Origin: an uncultured Clostridia bacterium
GTDB taxonomy: Bacteria > Bacillota > Clostridia > Oscillospirales > Acutalibacteraceae
Length of the DNA stretch: 64,000 nt
Assembly: GCA_937907605.1 (NCBI GenBank)
Contig: CALCYI010000057.1
Location: 1 to 64,000 of the forward strand
Reading direction: 5' to 3'
Shown piece after piece: positions 34,168-42,448 of the stretch. The notes under the pieces were generated by a model that was given only the letters and a program-made list of their open reading frames with translations, did no database searches and was not told where the DNA came from. How positions within the stretch are numbered: the stretch's first letter is position 1; every line of letters starts with the position of its first letter. A program made the translations under genes and the position numbers.

Positions 34168-36666
34168 GTGGAAAAGTATTGCACTAAATGCGCATCAAAA
34201 TGCGATGAGATAACAGGGCTTTGTCCAAAGTGCGACAGGGCTCAGCTTGAAGCGTTCCGCGAAATACTTGCTCAAAGCGAAACGGAGAAAGAGGATATAG
34301 AGGTATCCGAACCCGTCGCTGCTATTGAGTCGGATGAGATAGACGAAATTCAATATAAAAATGTAAGCAGTGATTATTCTGAAAATGAAGAATATGATGA
34401 AGTTGATGACGTAGCCGACGAGGTTAAGCGTAACGGTATACTTGCGGTTATCGCGTCTTTTATCGCTATTATTCTCATCGTTACCGTAATAATGCTCGGC
34501 GTTTCAAAGGGCTGGATTGGCGGTAAGGCTAAGCGCGCTCAGCTTAAATCTGCGTACTCCGCTTATCTTAATAATAAGTCGGTACCCGAGCACGGTATGT
34601 ACGATTTATCCCATCCGAAGCAGTCCGTTGACGGTATTGTTGCCGCTAAGCAGCTTGACCTTAACAGCGATAATAATGATGAGTTTATTATCGCGTATTA
34701 CGACAAAACCACGGATTCTATTGACTTTAAGCTCTCCTGCTATGAATATAACTCAAAGAGTCTTATTCAGGGCAGGAGCACAGAGAGCGACGGTACCGAG
34801 GGCGTTGAACTAAACGCAACGGTCACGGCGTTTTCCGTTCCCGATTATACGAGTAAAATTACGGATACCGAAAGGGAACAGGGCGAGGTTTCGGTTTATA
34901 CGGTTGAGAGTAAGAATAACTCGTATATCGCAGTAGAGCACCTTTCTTTTGATGAGGGCTGCGTTTATGAAATGCACGTATTCACCGTTGACGGCGGCGT
35001 TTTCCGTGAGGTAGGTAATCTCTATTCCGACGATATTTCAAACGACGGAAGCATAATTGTATCAAGCTCGCTTTTGCCCTCCGATATTAAGATAGACAAT
35101 AACGGCTTTAACGCCTCCTCGCTTGATTTCTGGGAGTATATTGAGGAGAGCTATAAGGACAGGTCGATACTCTATATGTCCTCGGGCGACGGAAGCTTTA
35201 AGTACGATAATTACTATTCCTCGGCTGACGCGGCGGTAGAGGACTTTTCCTCTGCCTTCGGTATGAAGAAAAAGCAGTACATAAGCCGTGAAAACGAAAA
35301 TTCAAGCCAGTTTGCCTTAATCCTTCCTAAAGAAGACAGTATGGTTCTCAGAAATCTCTATTACGTTAAAAACGCAGGGCTTGAGGACGAAGAGGAGGTC
35401 TGTGAGGCGAAGGATTATACCGATTATCTCTCGCTTCTCTACGCTGATAACCTCAGAATATATAACGAGGCTGCGGACAAGAATCAGGAAACGGCTGACG
35501 CCGAAAAGGAGCAGGCTGCAAAACAAAAAATCAGCGGCGATATTCAGTTCGGCGATATTGTAAGAATATCGAGCGATACTTACTACTGGAAATATAACGG
35601 TTCGAGCTTTGCCTCTAAGGGCGCCGAGGCGGGCGAATACGATTACAGAATATCCTCCGAAAACGAGCTTATATGCCGTGACGTGAACGGCGAGGAAAAG
35701 ACCGTGCTTGAAGCAAACGGCGCAGGCGCGCTTGCAATAGCGGGCGGAAAGATATACTATCAGCGCGTTTCAAGCGGATATAATAACTATAGGATTTATT
35801 CGTGTTACCTCGACGGCAGTTATCCCTCTTATGTTGGCGAGGGTATGCTTTGCGGCGTTGTTCAAAACGGCACATATGTAATATATTCCGCAACGGGCGA
35901 CAGCAGAAAGTTCGATAATATTTACAGCATTAAGACCGATGATACGGAAAAATCCACCGTTGCTTACGACGCGAGGTTCCTGTTTATAAGCGATGACAGG
36001 ATTTACTATCAGGCGCAGGAGGAAAGCAGCGAGGACGCGAGAAAGGGAATGACCACTCTATGCTCGGTTAACGGTAACGGAAGCGGTAACAGAGCCGTAT
36101 TCTATACCCAGTCCGATTTGTACGACGAGTCCGATTATGACGCAACGAGGACGCTTATAATCAATCCGTATGTGTTTAACGATTACGTATACTACGCTTA
36201 CGGTAGCTATAAGGACAGCGGCGAATACAGGGGCGGCGCGCTCGTTAAGTGCGCTCTTGACGGAAGCGACGGCGAGGTCGTAGGTACGTCAAAGACCGAT
36301 ACGTTCACGCTCGATACTAAAGGCAACGTGTACTCAGCCGATGATGAAAAGTACGTTAACGGTTATAGCTTCTCAAACGGCGAAATGAGCGAGTATGACC
36401 CGCAAAGCGACACGGTTAACGTCCTCATTAAAAAGTCCGATTACGAGCCGTTCAGCCAGCTTTTACTCGGCGAGAAGGGTAATGATATACTTACCTTAAG
36501 ATTTGCTGAAAAGGTCGGCGATAAGCTTTACTTCGCGCTCTGTGAGGGCGAATCCGATTCCGACGGCTTATATACTTATAAATCCTTCGCACTTTTTGAA
36601 AAGGATACTAAAGCAGGAAACACAACTCTGATTTACAGCACAAATAAAACAGAAAGTGAAGAATAA
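34168..36666 (+). CDS. zinc-ribbon, single-pass membrane protein with large outer domain
   Basis: 832 residues with a GTG start after ATGGGGTG. An N-terminal zinc ribbon (YCTKCASKC ... LCPKC, residues 2-20) is followed by an acidic linker, one transmembrane helix (about 90-115) and an outer region of about 710 residues. The outer region has repeated beta strands of the type found in DUF5050/propeller-like sensor domains (ISGDIQFGDIVRISSDTYYWKYNG, then KIYYQRV, DRIYYQAQ, YVYYAYG at regular intervals). The layout suggests an envelope sensor or structural protein. No enzyme motif is visible. It has its own promoter and appears to stand alone. Confidence 0.75.
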   Translation: MEKYCTKCASKCDEITGLCPKCDRAQLEAFREILAQSETEKEDIEVSEPVAAIESDEIDEIQYKNVSSDYSENEEYDEVDDVADEVKRNGILAVIASFIAIILIVTVIMLGVSKGWIGGKAKRAQLKSAYSAYLNNKSVPEHGMYDLSHPKQSVDGIVAAKQLDLNSDNNDEFIIAYYDKTTDSIDFKLSCYEYNSKSLIQGRSTESDGTEGVELNATVTAFSVPDYTSKITDTEREQGEVSVYTVESKNNSYIAVEHLSFDEGCVYEMHVFTVDGGVFREVGNLYSDDISNDGSIIVSSSLLPSDIKIDNNGFNASSLDFWEYIEESYKDRSILYMSSGDGSFKYDNYYSSADAAVEDFSSAFGMKKKQYISRENENSSQFALILPKEDSMVLRNLYYVKNAGLEDEEEVCEAKDYTDYLSLLYADNLRIYNEAADKNQETADAEKEQAAKQKISGDIQFGDIVRISSDTYYWKYNGSSFASKGAEAGEYDYRISSENELICRDVNGEEKTVLEANGAGALAIAGGKIYYQRVSSGYNNYRIYSCYLDGSYPSYVGEGMLCGVVQNGTYVIYSATGDSRKFDNIYSIKTDDTEKSTVAYDARFLFISDDRIYYQAQEESSEDARKGMTTLCSVNGNGSGNRAVFYTQSDLYDESDYDATRTLIINPYVFNDYVYYAYGSYKDSGEYRGGALVKCALDGSDGEVVGTSKTDTFTLDTKGNVYSADDEKYVNGYSFSNGEMSEYDPQSDTVNVLIKKSDYEPFSQLLLGEKGNDILTLRFAEKVGDKLYFALCEGESDSDGLYTYKSFALFEKDTKAGNTTLIYSTNKTESEE

Positions 36667-36674
36667 AAAAGGGA

Positions 36675-36694
36675 CAGCATAAGCAATTATGCTG
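36675..36694. other. hairpin after the zinc-ribbon membrane protein gene
   Basis: CAGCATAA (36675-36682), loop GCAA, TTATGCTG (36687-36694), an 8-bp stem 9 bases after the stop codon. There is no T-run on the plus strand; on the minus strand TCCCTTTTTT follows. It may still stabilise or end the upstream mRNA. Confidence 0.4.
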
Positions 36695-36751
36695 ACGGTA
36701 GGTACAAACGCTGAAATAATTAATTGAATAAAGTTTTTACGGATTAAAATA

Positions 36752-36780
36752 TTTACAAAAGTAATATAATGTGATATGAT
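36752..36780 (+). promoter_or_regulatory. promoter of a tiny transcription unit
   Basis: TTTACA (36752-36757), 17-base spacer, TATGAT (36775-36780). With the terminator at 36943-36978 it defines a unit of about 190 bases that contains the (CTAT)8 tract. Confidence 0.6.
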
Positions 36781-36836
36781 ATTTATGAAAAGGTCAGCAA
36801 TGTTTTAATAAAAAATGCTTGGAGGACTTGACAGAT

Positions 36837-36902
<66 letters not shown>

Positions 36903-36942
36903 TTCTGCCCTTTTCAAAATTCAATACACTTTTTCAAAATTT

Positions 36943-36978
36943 GGCGTAGTGCGTCCTCAGGCGCGCTACGCCTTTTTT
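36943..36978 (+). terminator. strong intrinsic terminator of the tiny unit
   Basis: GGCGTAGTGCG (36943-36953), 8-base loop, CGCGCTACGCC (36962-36972), one G-U pair in 11, followed by TTTTTT (36973-36978). Confidence 0.85.
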
Positions 36979-36980
36979 AC

Positions 36981-37106
36981 GCCTTCTCCTTGAGGAGAAG
37001 GGGGACCGCTTGCGGTGGATGAGGTGTAGCAGCAAAGTGGTGTAATATAAAATTGCCCACCTCATCAGTTTCGCTATGCTCAACAGCTTCCCCTAAAGGG
37101 GAAGCC
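36981..37106. repeat. MITE-like imperfect palindromic element
   Basis: The left end (GCCTTCTCCTTGAGGAGAAGG, itself a hairpin, then GGATGAGGTG at about 37017) is mirrored by the right end (CACCTCATC at about 37059, then CTTCCCC.AAAGGGGAAGCC ending at 37106). The 126-bp unit has no coding capacity and could fold into a long cruciform. Similar elements are scattered in many Firmicutes genomes. Together with the promoter, tiny unit and terminator before it, it fills the gene-poor interval 36667-37140. Confidence 0.65.
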
Positions 37107-37140
37107 TAATATAAAACAATAATATTTGGAGGATGATTTT

Positions 37141-38610
37141 ATGAAAAAAACTTTATCGCTTGTATTATCTCTTATGATGATACTCACAACCTTTACCGCT
37201 CTGCCGTTTAATGCATTTGCTGACGAGCATCCAGCCGCATCTACAATTAGAGTTGGAGACACTGAAGGCTATGAGTACAGTCTTTCAACTGAAAAGCCAT
37301 ATTATAAGAATAATACAACAGAAGCAACTTCTGAAAGCGAAGGCGCTAATGTTGCTTATGATGAAAGCACAGGCATATTAACTTTAAATAACTATGAAGG
37401 TTGTTTTATCGGTATTAACGGTTCAGGAGATGTTACTGTTAAATTAGTAGGAACAAGTACTATAAATGCTTGGCAGTTTTGTATTAATGCAGAAAAATCA
37501 AACCTTGAAATTACATCAGATAATAATGGTGTTTTAAACCTTTCTAATCAAATGAATAATAGTGCGGGCATAGTTACACAATGGGGTAGCAATAACGAGA
37601 ACGACTTAACAATATCAGGAAATGCAATAATTAACTACAATACGTCTATTGACGGTCAATCATACGGATTTAGAGCCGGTAAAACATTAAGCATTATTGA
37701 TAACGCAAAAGTTAGCATTACTACTACGTCAACAAAAGATTATGATAGCATTTATGGATTATATGCCTCAAATATAATAATTAATACCGAAGAAGAAGTA
37801 AGTATAAATTTAGGCACAACAAAGTACTATTGCTATGCTCTTTTTGCTTTAAATAATTTTGAATTATTAAACGTAAAAAAACTTTCCGTAATCGCATATG
37901 GCGAAGATACATATAGCATTATATATCCTAACGAAACCTATGAAACCCTTGTTAATATGCCCGGCTATTCAGTGGAAGAAGATTGTACGGACTCTAAATA
38001 TACATTAGTATTAACTAAACGAATTCATACTCACACAATGTCAGCAGTAGCGGCAAAGGCAGCAACCTGTAGCATAGCAGGCAACAACGCTTATTATAAA
38101 TGCGCTGATTGCGAAAAGTATTTCAAGGACGCTGCAGGAACGCAGGAAACAACAGTAGCCGCAGAGACAATAGCCGCAACTGGCAAGCACACCTCAGACA
38201 AGGGAACAGTAACAAAAAAGGCAACGCCGACCGCAACGGGAACGAAGGTATATAAATGTACCGTATGCAATAAGACGATTAAGACAGAAACAATCGCAAA
38301 ATGTGCTAAGTACGCTAACCCAATAACAGTAAAGGTTAAGACGGCAACGGTTAAGTTTTCAAAGCTTAAGAAGAAAAACCAGACTGTAGCACAAAATAAT
38401 GCTTTTACTATCAGCAAGGCACAGGGCAAGGTAACCTACACAAAGTCAAGCGGTAATAAGAAGATTACCGTTGCTTCAAACGGCAAGATTACCATAAAGA
38501 AGGGCTTGAAAAAAGGCACTTACAAAGTAAAAATTAAAGTGACCGCTGCAGGCAATGCAACCTACAAGGCAGCAACCAAAACCGTAACGGTAACGATAAA
38601 AGTTAAATAG
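37141..38610 (+). CDS. secreted surface protein with carbohydrate-binding-like and Lys-rich C-terminal domains
   Basis: 489 residues. ATG at 37141 after TTGGAGG opens a signal peptide ending near AFADE. Residues about 35-285 are a repetitive beta-strand region (GILTLNNYEG, GDVTVKLVG, NLEITSDNNGVLNLS, NDLTISGNAIINY) of the right-handed helix/carbohydrate-binding kind. Two 'TCS..G ... YKCADC' modules follow (about 305-385), then a Lys- and Thr-rich C-terminal domain of about 100 residues (KGTYKVKIKVTAAGN). Its strong positive charge may bind anionic wall polymers. Base composition in the first two thirds is more AT-rich than the C-terminal part, suggesting recombination of modules. Confidence 0.78.
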   Translation: MKKTLSLVLSLMMILTTFTALPFNAFADEHPAASTIRVGDTEGYEYSLSTEKPYYKNNTTEATSESEGANVAYDESTGILTLNNYEGCFIGINGSGDVTVKLVGTSTINAWQFCINAEKSNLEITSDNNGVLNLSNQMNNSAGIVTQWGSNNENDLTISGNAIINYNTSIDGQSYGFRAGKTLSIIDNAKVSITTTSTKDYDSIYGLYASNIIINTEEEVSINLGTTKYYCYALFALNNFELLNVKKLSVIAYGEDTYSIIYPNETYETLVNMPGYSVEEDCTDSKYTLVLTKRIHTHTMSAVAAKAATCSIAGNNAYYKCADCEKYFKDAAGTQETTVAAETIAATGKHTSDKGTVTKKATPTATGTKVYKCTVCNKTIKTETIAKCAKYANPITVKVKTATVKFSKLKKKNQTVAQNNAFTISKAQGKVTYTKSSGNKKITVASNGKITIKKGLKKGTYKVKIKVTAAGNATYKAATKTVTVTIKVK

Positions 38611-38621
38611 TAACAGACAAA

Positions 38622-38649
38622 AAAGGGGCTGTTTTTTTACAGCCCCTTT
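38622..38649 (+). terminator. intrinsic terminator
   Basis: AAAGGGGCTGT (38622-38632), T-rich loop, ACAGCCCCTTT (38639-38649). It ends the secreted-protein gene. Confidence 0.8.
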
Positions 38650-38672
38650 AGTCTGTGCTTAAGACCAATAAT

Positions 38673-38711
38673 AACAGAGCAGACATTCTGCTGTCTGCTC
38701 TGTTTGTCTTT
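38673..38711. terminator. second, bidirectional hairpin between convergent genes
   Basis: AACAGAGCAGACA (38673-38685) and TGTCTGCTCTGTT (38692-38704) form a perfect 13-bp stem, with TGTCTTTTA after it on the plus strand. It lies between the convergent secreted-protein and coat-protein genes. Confidence 0.75.
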
Positions 38712-38741
38712 TATGCTATACATCCTTATGCCGTCCTTTTC

Positions 38742-38981
38742 TTATCCCTGCATAGAGGAATTTGAAAACTTCTGTCTTAAGGTAGCAACCTCGTTTTGGT
38801 CTGCCTGCTGAGTCTGATACCAGCCCTTTGACTGCATTTTCTTGTAAATTTCATCCTGCATTGTAAGCGAATCGTTAAGCGCGCACTTAAACGTTTCGCT
38901 TATATTATTTGTTGAGGATTCGATTGCTCCGTGCATATAAAGGTCGCATACGCCTTTTTCGAGCATTAAAATATCCTGCAT
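38742..38981 (-). CDS. CotF-like spore coat protein, start region disrupted
   Basis: 79 residues from the ATG at 38979-38981, matching the small CotF-type coat proteins (ILMLEKGVCDLYMHGAIESST, then ALNDSLTMQDEIYKKM). The natural start appears to be the ATG at 38997-38999, six bases after AAGGAG. In the same frame it is followed at once by TAG (38994-38996), then GAT AAA CTT TTA and the ATG used here. Homologues usually begin with a few residues before this ATG, so an amber mutation of codon 2 (for example from CAG), a start-stop regulatory codon pair or a sequencing error are the options. If translated from 38979-38981, the ribosome site is about 24 bases away. A gene for a related small coat protein lies immediately upstream. 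Confidence 0.75.
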   Translation of the reverse strand: MQDILMLEKGVCDLYMHGAIESSTNNISETFKCALNDSLTMQDEIYKKMQSKGWYQTQQADQNEVATLRQKFSNSSMQG

Positions 38982-39009
38982 TAAAAGTTTATCCTACATA
39001 ATTTCTCCT

Positions 39010-39186
39010 TTAGTTCAATAAGTTAAGGAAGCTTGAGAAAATCTGCTGATGCTTGTTCTGCATCCTTACCGCTGAATCCCTGAGCTCCGTGTCTGTAATC
39101 TGCTGTGCAATTTCGCTGCACCTCGTCTGAAAATACTCCTCGTGGCCGAGCGCATCCTCAACGTATAATAATTCCTTATTTGTCAT
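39010..39186 (-). CDS. small CotF-related coat protein
   Basis: 58 residues, ATG at 39184-39186 after GGAGGTGA. The sequence (MTNKELLYVEDALGHEEYF, then a helix ending NKHQQIFSSF) is a two-helix, CotF-like fold usually found paired with the other coat gene. Its stop codon overlaps the ribosome site of the downstream coat gene, so the two are one transcript made in the mother cell. Expected to be packed into the spore coat. Short length is normal for this group. Confidence 0.72.
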   Translation of the reverse strand: MTNKELLYVEDALGHEEYFQTRCSEIAQQITDTELRDSAVRMQNKHQQIFSSFLNLLN

Positions 39187-39224
39187 AATTTCACCTCCGC
39201 ATCAGTATTATTTGTGCTTTTCGG

Positions 39225-39233
39225 TAAATTATG
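39225..39233 (-). promoter_or_regulatory. possible sigma-K-type -10 element of the coat genes
   Basis: CATAATTTA on the minus strand fits the sigma-K -10 pattern CATANNNTA and lies about 40 bases before the first coat gene. No AC -35 is seen at the expected distance, so this rests on one element and on the coat identity of the genes. Confidence 0.3.
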
Positions 39234-39243
39234 TAAGGTAAAT

Positions 39244-39272
39244 TTGACAAATCAAACTAATTATTATACTAT
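39244..39272 (+). promoter_or_regulatory. vegetative promoter of the lacZ-rnmV run
   Basis: Perfect TTGACA (39244-39249), 17-base spacer, TACTAT (39267-39272), 29 bases before the lacZ ATG. No operator palindrome or CRE-like catabolite site is evident. Confidence 0.75.
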
Positions 39273-39301
39273 TAAATTAATATTATATATGAGGTGAAAC
39301 T

Positions 39302-42300
39302 ATGAAGGATAAATTCATCTGGGAGGACCCGTATAAGTTTAAAGTTAATAAGGAGGACGGGCATACTATCGCTATGCCGTTTGACAGCGTTGACGACGCT
39401 TTAAGCGGTGAGTCTAAGTATAAGCAGAGCCTTAACGGAGAGTGGAAATTCCTTTTTGAGCAGGGCGTTTTAAACCAGCACGAGGGCTTTGAAAAAAGTG
39501 ATTTTGACGACTCTGAATGGGATAATATTACCGTTCCGTCCGTCTGGCAGTTAAAGGGTTATTCAGCTCCTTTTTATTATTGCAGCTCTTACCCAAGGGC
39601 GCTTTCACGCAATAAGTCAAAGATTCCTTCAATAGACCATACAATGCAGGAAATCGGCTTTTACCGCAAGCGCTTTACGCTTGGCAAAGGCTTTGAAAAC
39701 AAAGAGATATTTCTTCATTTCGGCGCCTGTAAGGCAGCCCTTGAGGTTTGGGTAAACGGGGAATACGTCGGTTTTTCCTGCGGCTCAATGACTCCGCACG
39801 AATTTGACGTTACAAAGTATATTACTGACGGCGAAAACATAGTTTGCGCAAAGGTTTACCGCTATGCCGCGTCAACATATCTTGAGGACCAGGATATGTG
39901 GTTTATGAGCGGTATATACAGGGAGGTTTACCTCTATGCCGAGCCGAAGCTCTGTCTGCGCGATTTTTATATAAAAACCGACTTCGATTCCGAATATAAG
40001 GATTCGGAGCTGAGCATAGACTTTTACCTTAATAACTATTCCGATAAGGAAAGAAAGGTACATATCAAGCCTTATCTTATTTCTAATACAGGAAAGGAAA
40101 TTGCACTTCCCGAGGTTAACGGTTCCGTAAAAGCGCACAGCAACGAAAGGCTTAGCATTAAAGAGCTTATCAAAAGTCCTAAGAAGTGGTCAGCCGAGCA
40201 GCCGAATTTATATAAGCTTGTAATGTCTGTAAGCTATGCGAAAACAAAATATGTAAAGACTTGGGATATGGGCTTTAAAAAGGTTGAGATTAAGGGCGAA
40301 AAGCTACTCTTTAACGGTATGCCGCTTATGATAAGGGGAACTAACCGCCACGATTTTGACCCCGACTTTGGCTGGGCTGTGCCGAAAGAAAGATACACTC
40401 AGGACTTCGATTTGATGAAGCAGTGCAATATCAACGCAATCCGCTGCTCCCACTATCCCGACGACCCGTACTTTTACGAGCTCGCAAATTCCTACGGCTT
40501 TTACGTTATGGACGAGTGCGACCTTGAAACTCACGGCGTAAGGCGTAAGAACGTTCCGGGTTCAAACCCGATGTGGACGGGGCTTTCCGTTGATAAAATG
40601 GAGCGCATGGTGCTTCGTGACAGGAACAATCCCTGTATCTTTATGTGGTCTCTCGGAAATGAGGCGGGCGACGGCGATAACTTTATGAAAATGAAGGAGG
40701 CTGCGCTTAAGCTCGACGATACAAGGCAGTTCCATTATGAAGGCGATTTTGATTTAACAAAGAGCGACGTTATTTCGCGTATGTATCCGGGCTGGTCGGA
40801 TATGGAAAAGCTCGGTACAAGAACGCCGATTACTATTTCAGTAATAGACAATATTGTTAATCAGCTTGCTTCGGACTCAAAGCCCATACCTAAGGAAAAG
40901 TACGACAGACCTGTTATACTTTGTGAATATGCTCACAGCATGGAAAATTCGCTCGGTAATTTTCAGGAGTATATGGACGACTTTGAAAAGTACGACAATA
41001 TGTGCGGCGGCTTTATCTGGGACTGGGTTGACCAGGCTATACATAGGGTTAATGAGGACGGAAGTGATAATTGGCTGTACGGCACGGATTTTGAAAAGGA
41101 CGAGCCGAAGCGCTGGAACAGCGGTATAGATAAAACTGCTATGACGGGCTCGAACGCATATTTCTGTGCAAACGGCGTTATCGGCGCCGACAGAAAGCCG
41201 CACCCGCAGTTTGACGAGGTGAAGCACGTTTATCAGCCGATAGTTACTACCGAATCCGACGTTACTAACGGTAGGTTCAAGGTGCGCTCGCGCTTCCTTT
41301 TCAGCGACCTTGCTTCTTATAAATGCAAATGGAAGATAGAGTGCGAGGGAAAGGAAATCGAATCGGGCGAAAAGGATAAGTTTAACCTTATGCCGCTCCA
41401 GGAGGAGATAATTGATATTCCGTACGATTATTCCGCTCTTCCCGAGGATAAGGAGTGCGTACTCACTATCTCCTTCCACACAAGAAAGAAAACCCCTGGG
41501 CTTAAGTCAAACTACGAGCTTGCCTACGACCAGTTCATACTCAAGAGCGCAAAAAAGCCCGAGCTTCCCTCAAACGATAATAAGCTTACTTTTAATCAAA
41601 TCGGTAAAAAGGTTACGGTTGAGGGCGAGGGCTTCAGCGCGGTTATTGATAACGCAAGGCTCACAGAGTATATCGTTGACGGTGAGAACCTGCTTAAAGC
41701 GCCCGCTGCTCCCGAGTATTTCAGAGCGCTTACGGATAACGACAGGGATATTTTCAATTTTGCCCTTCCGTTTAAGAAGCTTAACCCATATTATAAATGG
41801 GAAAAAGCAGCTTCTTCGGTAAACGCCGTTAAGACCGTAACCGAGGAAAAAAACGGCTGTATTAAGGTTAAATGTGCCGTATCAGCTTCCGAGCTTGACA
41901 GCGCTTATATCTCATATACCGTATATCACGACGGAAGAATTGCAATTTACCATAGCGCCGTGCCTAAGCTCGATCCGCTCCGCTTCGGCTTTACCTTTGG
42001 CGTTAGCGGGGAATATTCAAATATTGAATGGTACGGCAGAGGTCCTGCTCCCTGCTATCCGGACAGAAAAACAGGCAGTAAAATCGGTCTTTATTCAATG
42101 CCTGCCGATAAGTTTGAATACAGCTATATGCGCCCGCAGGAGAGCTCAACGAGGGCTGACGTAAGATTCTTTATTCTTAAGAATAAAAAAGGCAAGGGCG
42201 TTAAGGTGAGCGCGTATTACGACGCTCCGCTGCTATTCTCAGCGCTGCCGTATACTCCGTATGAGCTTGAGAGCTTTGAGCATATAGCGGAGATTAATAG

Positions 42301-42445
42301 AAACGATAGCTTAACGGTTATTGTCGATTCCACTCAGCAGGGCGTAGGCGGGGATTATCCCGGACAGGCAGCGGTACGTGATAAGTACAAGCTTAAAAAA
42401 GGCGAAAAGCTTACGCTTTCCTTCCTTCTTGAATTTATTAAGTAG
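39302..42445 (+). CDS. lacZ: beta-galactosidase, glycoside hydrolase family 2
   Basis: 1047 residues, the full LacZ plan. N-terminal sugar-binding jelly roll (FYRKRFTL ... LHFGACKAALEVWVNGEYVG), immunoglobulin-like domains, TIM barrel, and a C-terminal beta-sandwich (bgal small chain; LRFGFTFGVSGEYSNIEWYGRGP). Acid/base E454 is in WSLGNEAGDG and the nucleophile is E542 in LCEYAHSMEN. There is no signal peptide, so it acts in the cytoplasm on imported galactosides. Odd context: no sugar transporter or regulator is adjacent, and comEC starts 3 bases after it. Ribosome site GAGGTGA. Confidence 0.94.
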   Translation: MKDKFIWEDPYKFKVNKEDGHTIAMPFDSVDDALSGESKYKQSLNGEWKFLFEQGVLNQHEGFEKSDFDDSEWDNITVPSVWQLKGYSAPFYYCSSYPRALSRNKSKIPSIDHTMQEIGFYRKRFTLGKGFENKEIFLHFGACKAALEVWVNGEYVGFSCGSMTPHEFDVTKYITDGENIVCAKVYRYAASTYLEDQDMWFMSGIYREVYLYAEPKLCLRDFYIKTDFDSEYKDSELSIDFYLNNYSDKERKVHIKPYLISNTGKEIALPEVNGSVKAHSNERLSIKELIKSPKKWSAEQPNLYKLVMSVSYAKTKYVKTWDMGFKKVEIKGEKLLFNGMPLMIRGTNRHDFDPDFGWAVPKERYTQDFDLMKQCNINAIRCSHYPDDPYFYELANSYGFYVMDECDLETHGVRRKNVPGSNPMWTGLSVDKMERMVLRDRNNPCIFMWSLGNEAGDGDNFMKMKEAALKLDDTRQFHYEGDFDLTKSDVISRMYPGWSDMEKLGTRTPITISVIDNIVNQLASDSKPIPKEKYDRPVILCEYAHSMENSLGNFQEYMDDFEKYDNMCGGFIWDWVDQAIHRVNEDGSDNWLYGTDFEKDEPKRWNSGIDKTAMTGSNAYFCANGVIGADRKPHPQFDEVKHVYQPIVTTESDVTNGRFKVRSRFLFSDLASYKCKWKIECEGKEIESGEKDKFNLMPLQEEIIDIPYDYSALPEDKECVLTISFHTRKKTPGLKSNYELAYDQFILKSAKKPELPSNDNKLTFNQIGKKVTVEGEGFSAVIDNARLTEYIVDGENLLKAPAAPEYFRALTDNDRDIFNFALPFKKLNPYYKWEKAASSVNAVKTVTEEKNGCIKVKCAVSASELDSAYISYTVYHDGRIAIYHSAVPKLDPLRFGFTFGVSGEYSNIEWYGRGPAPCYPDRKTGSKIGLYSMPADKFEYSYMRPQESSTRADVRFFILKNKKGKGVKVSAYYDAPLLFSALPYTPYELESFEHIAEINRNDSLTVIVDSTQQGVGGDYPGQAAVRDKYKLKKGEKLTLSFLLEFIK

Positions 42446-42448
42446 TTA

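Noticed and set aside
40877..41479. 200-codon open frame antisense to lacZ
   Set aside because: It lies wholly within the well-supported lacZ gene, has no ribosome site and matches no family; such antisense frames are a by-product of codon bias.
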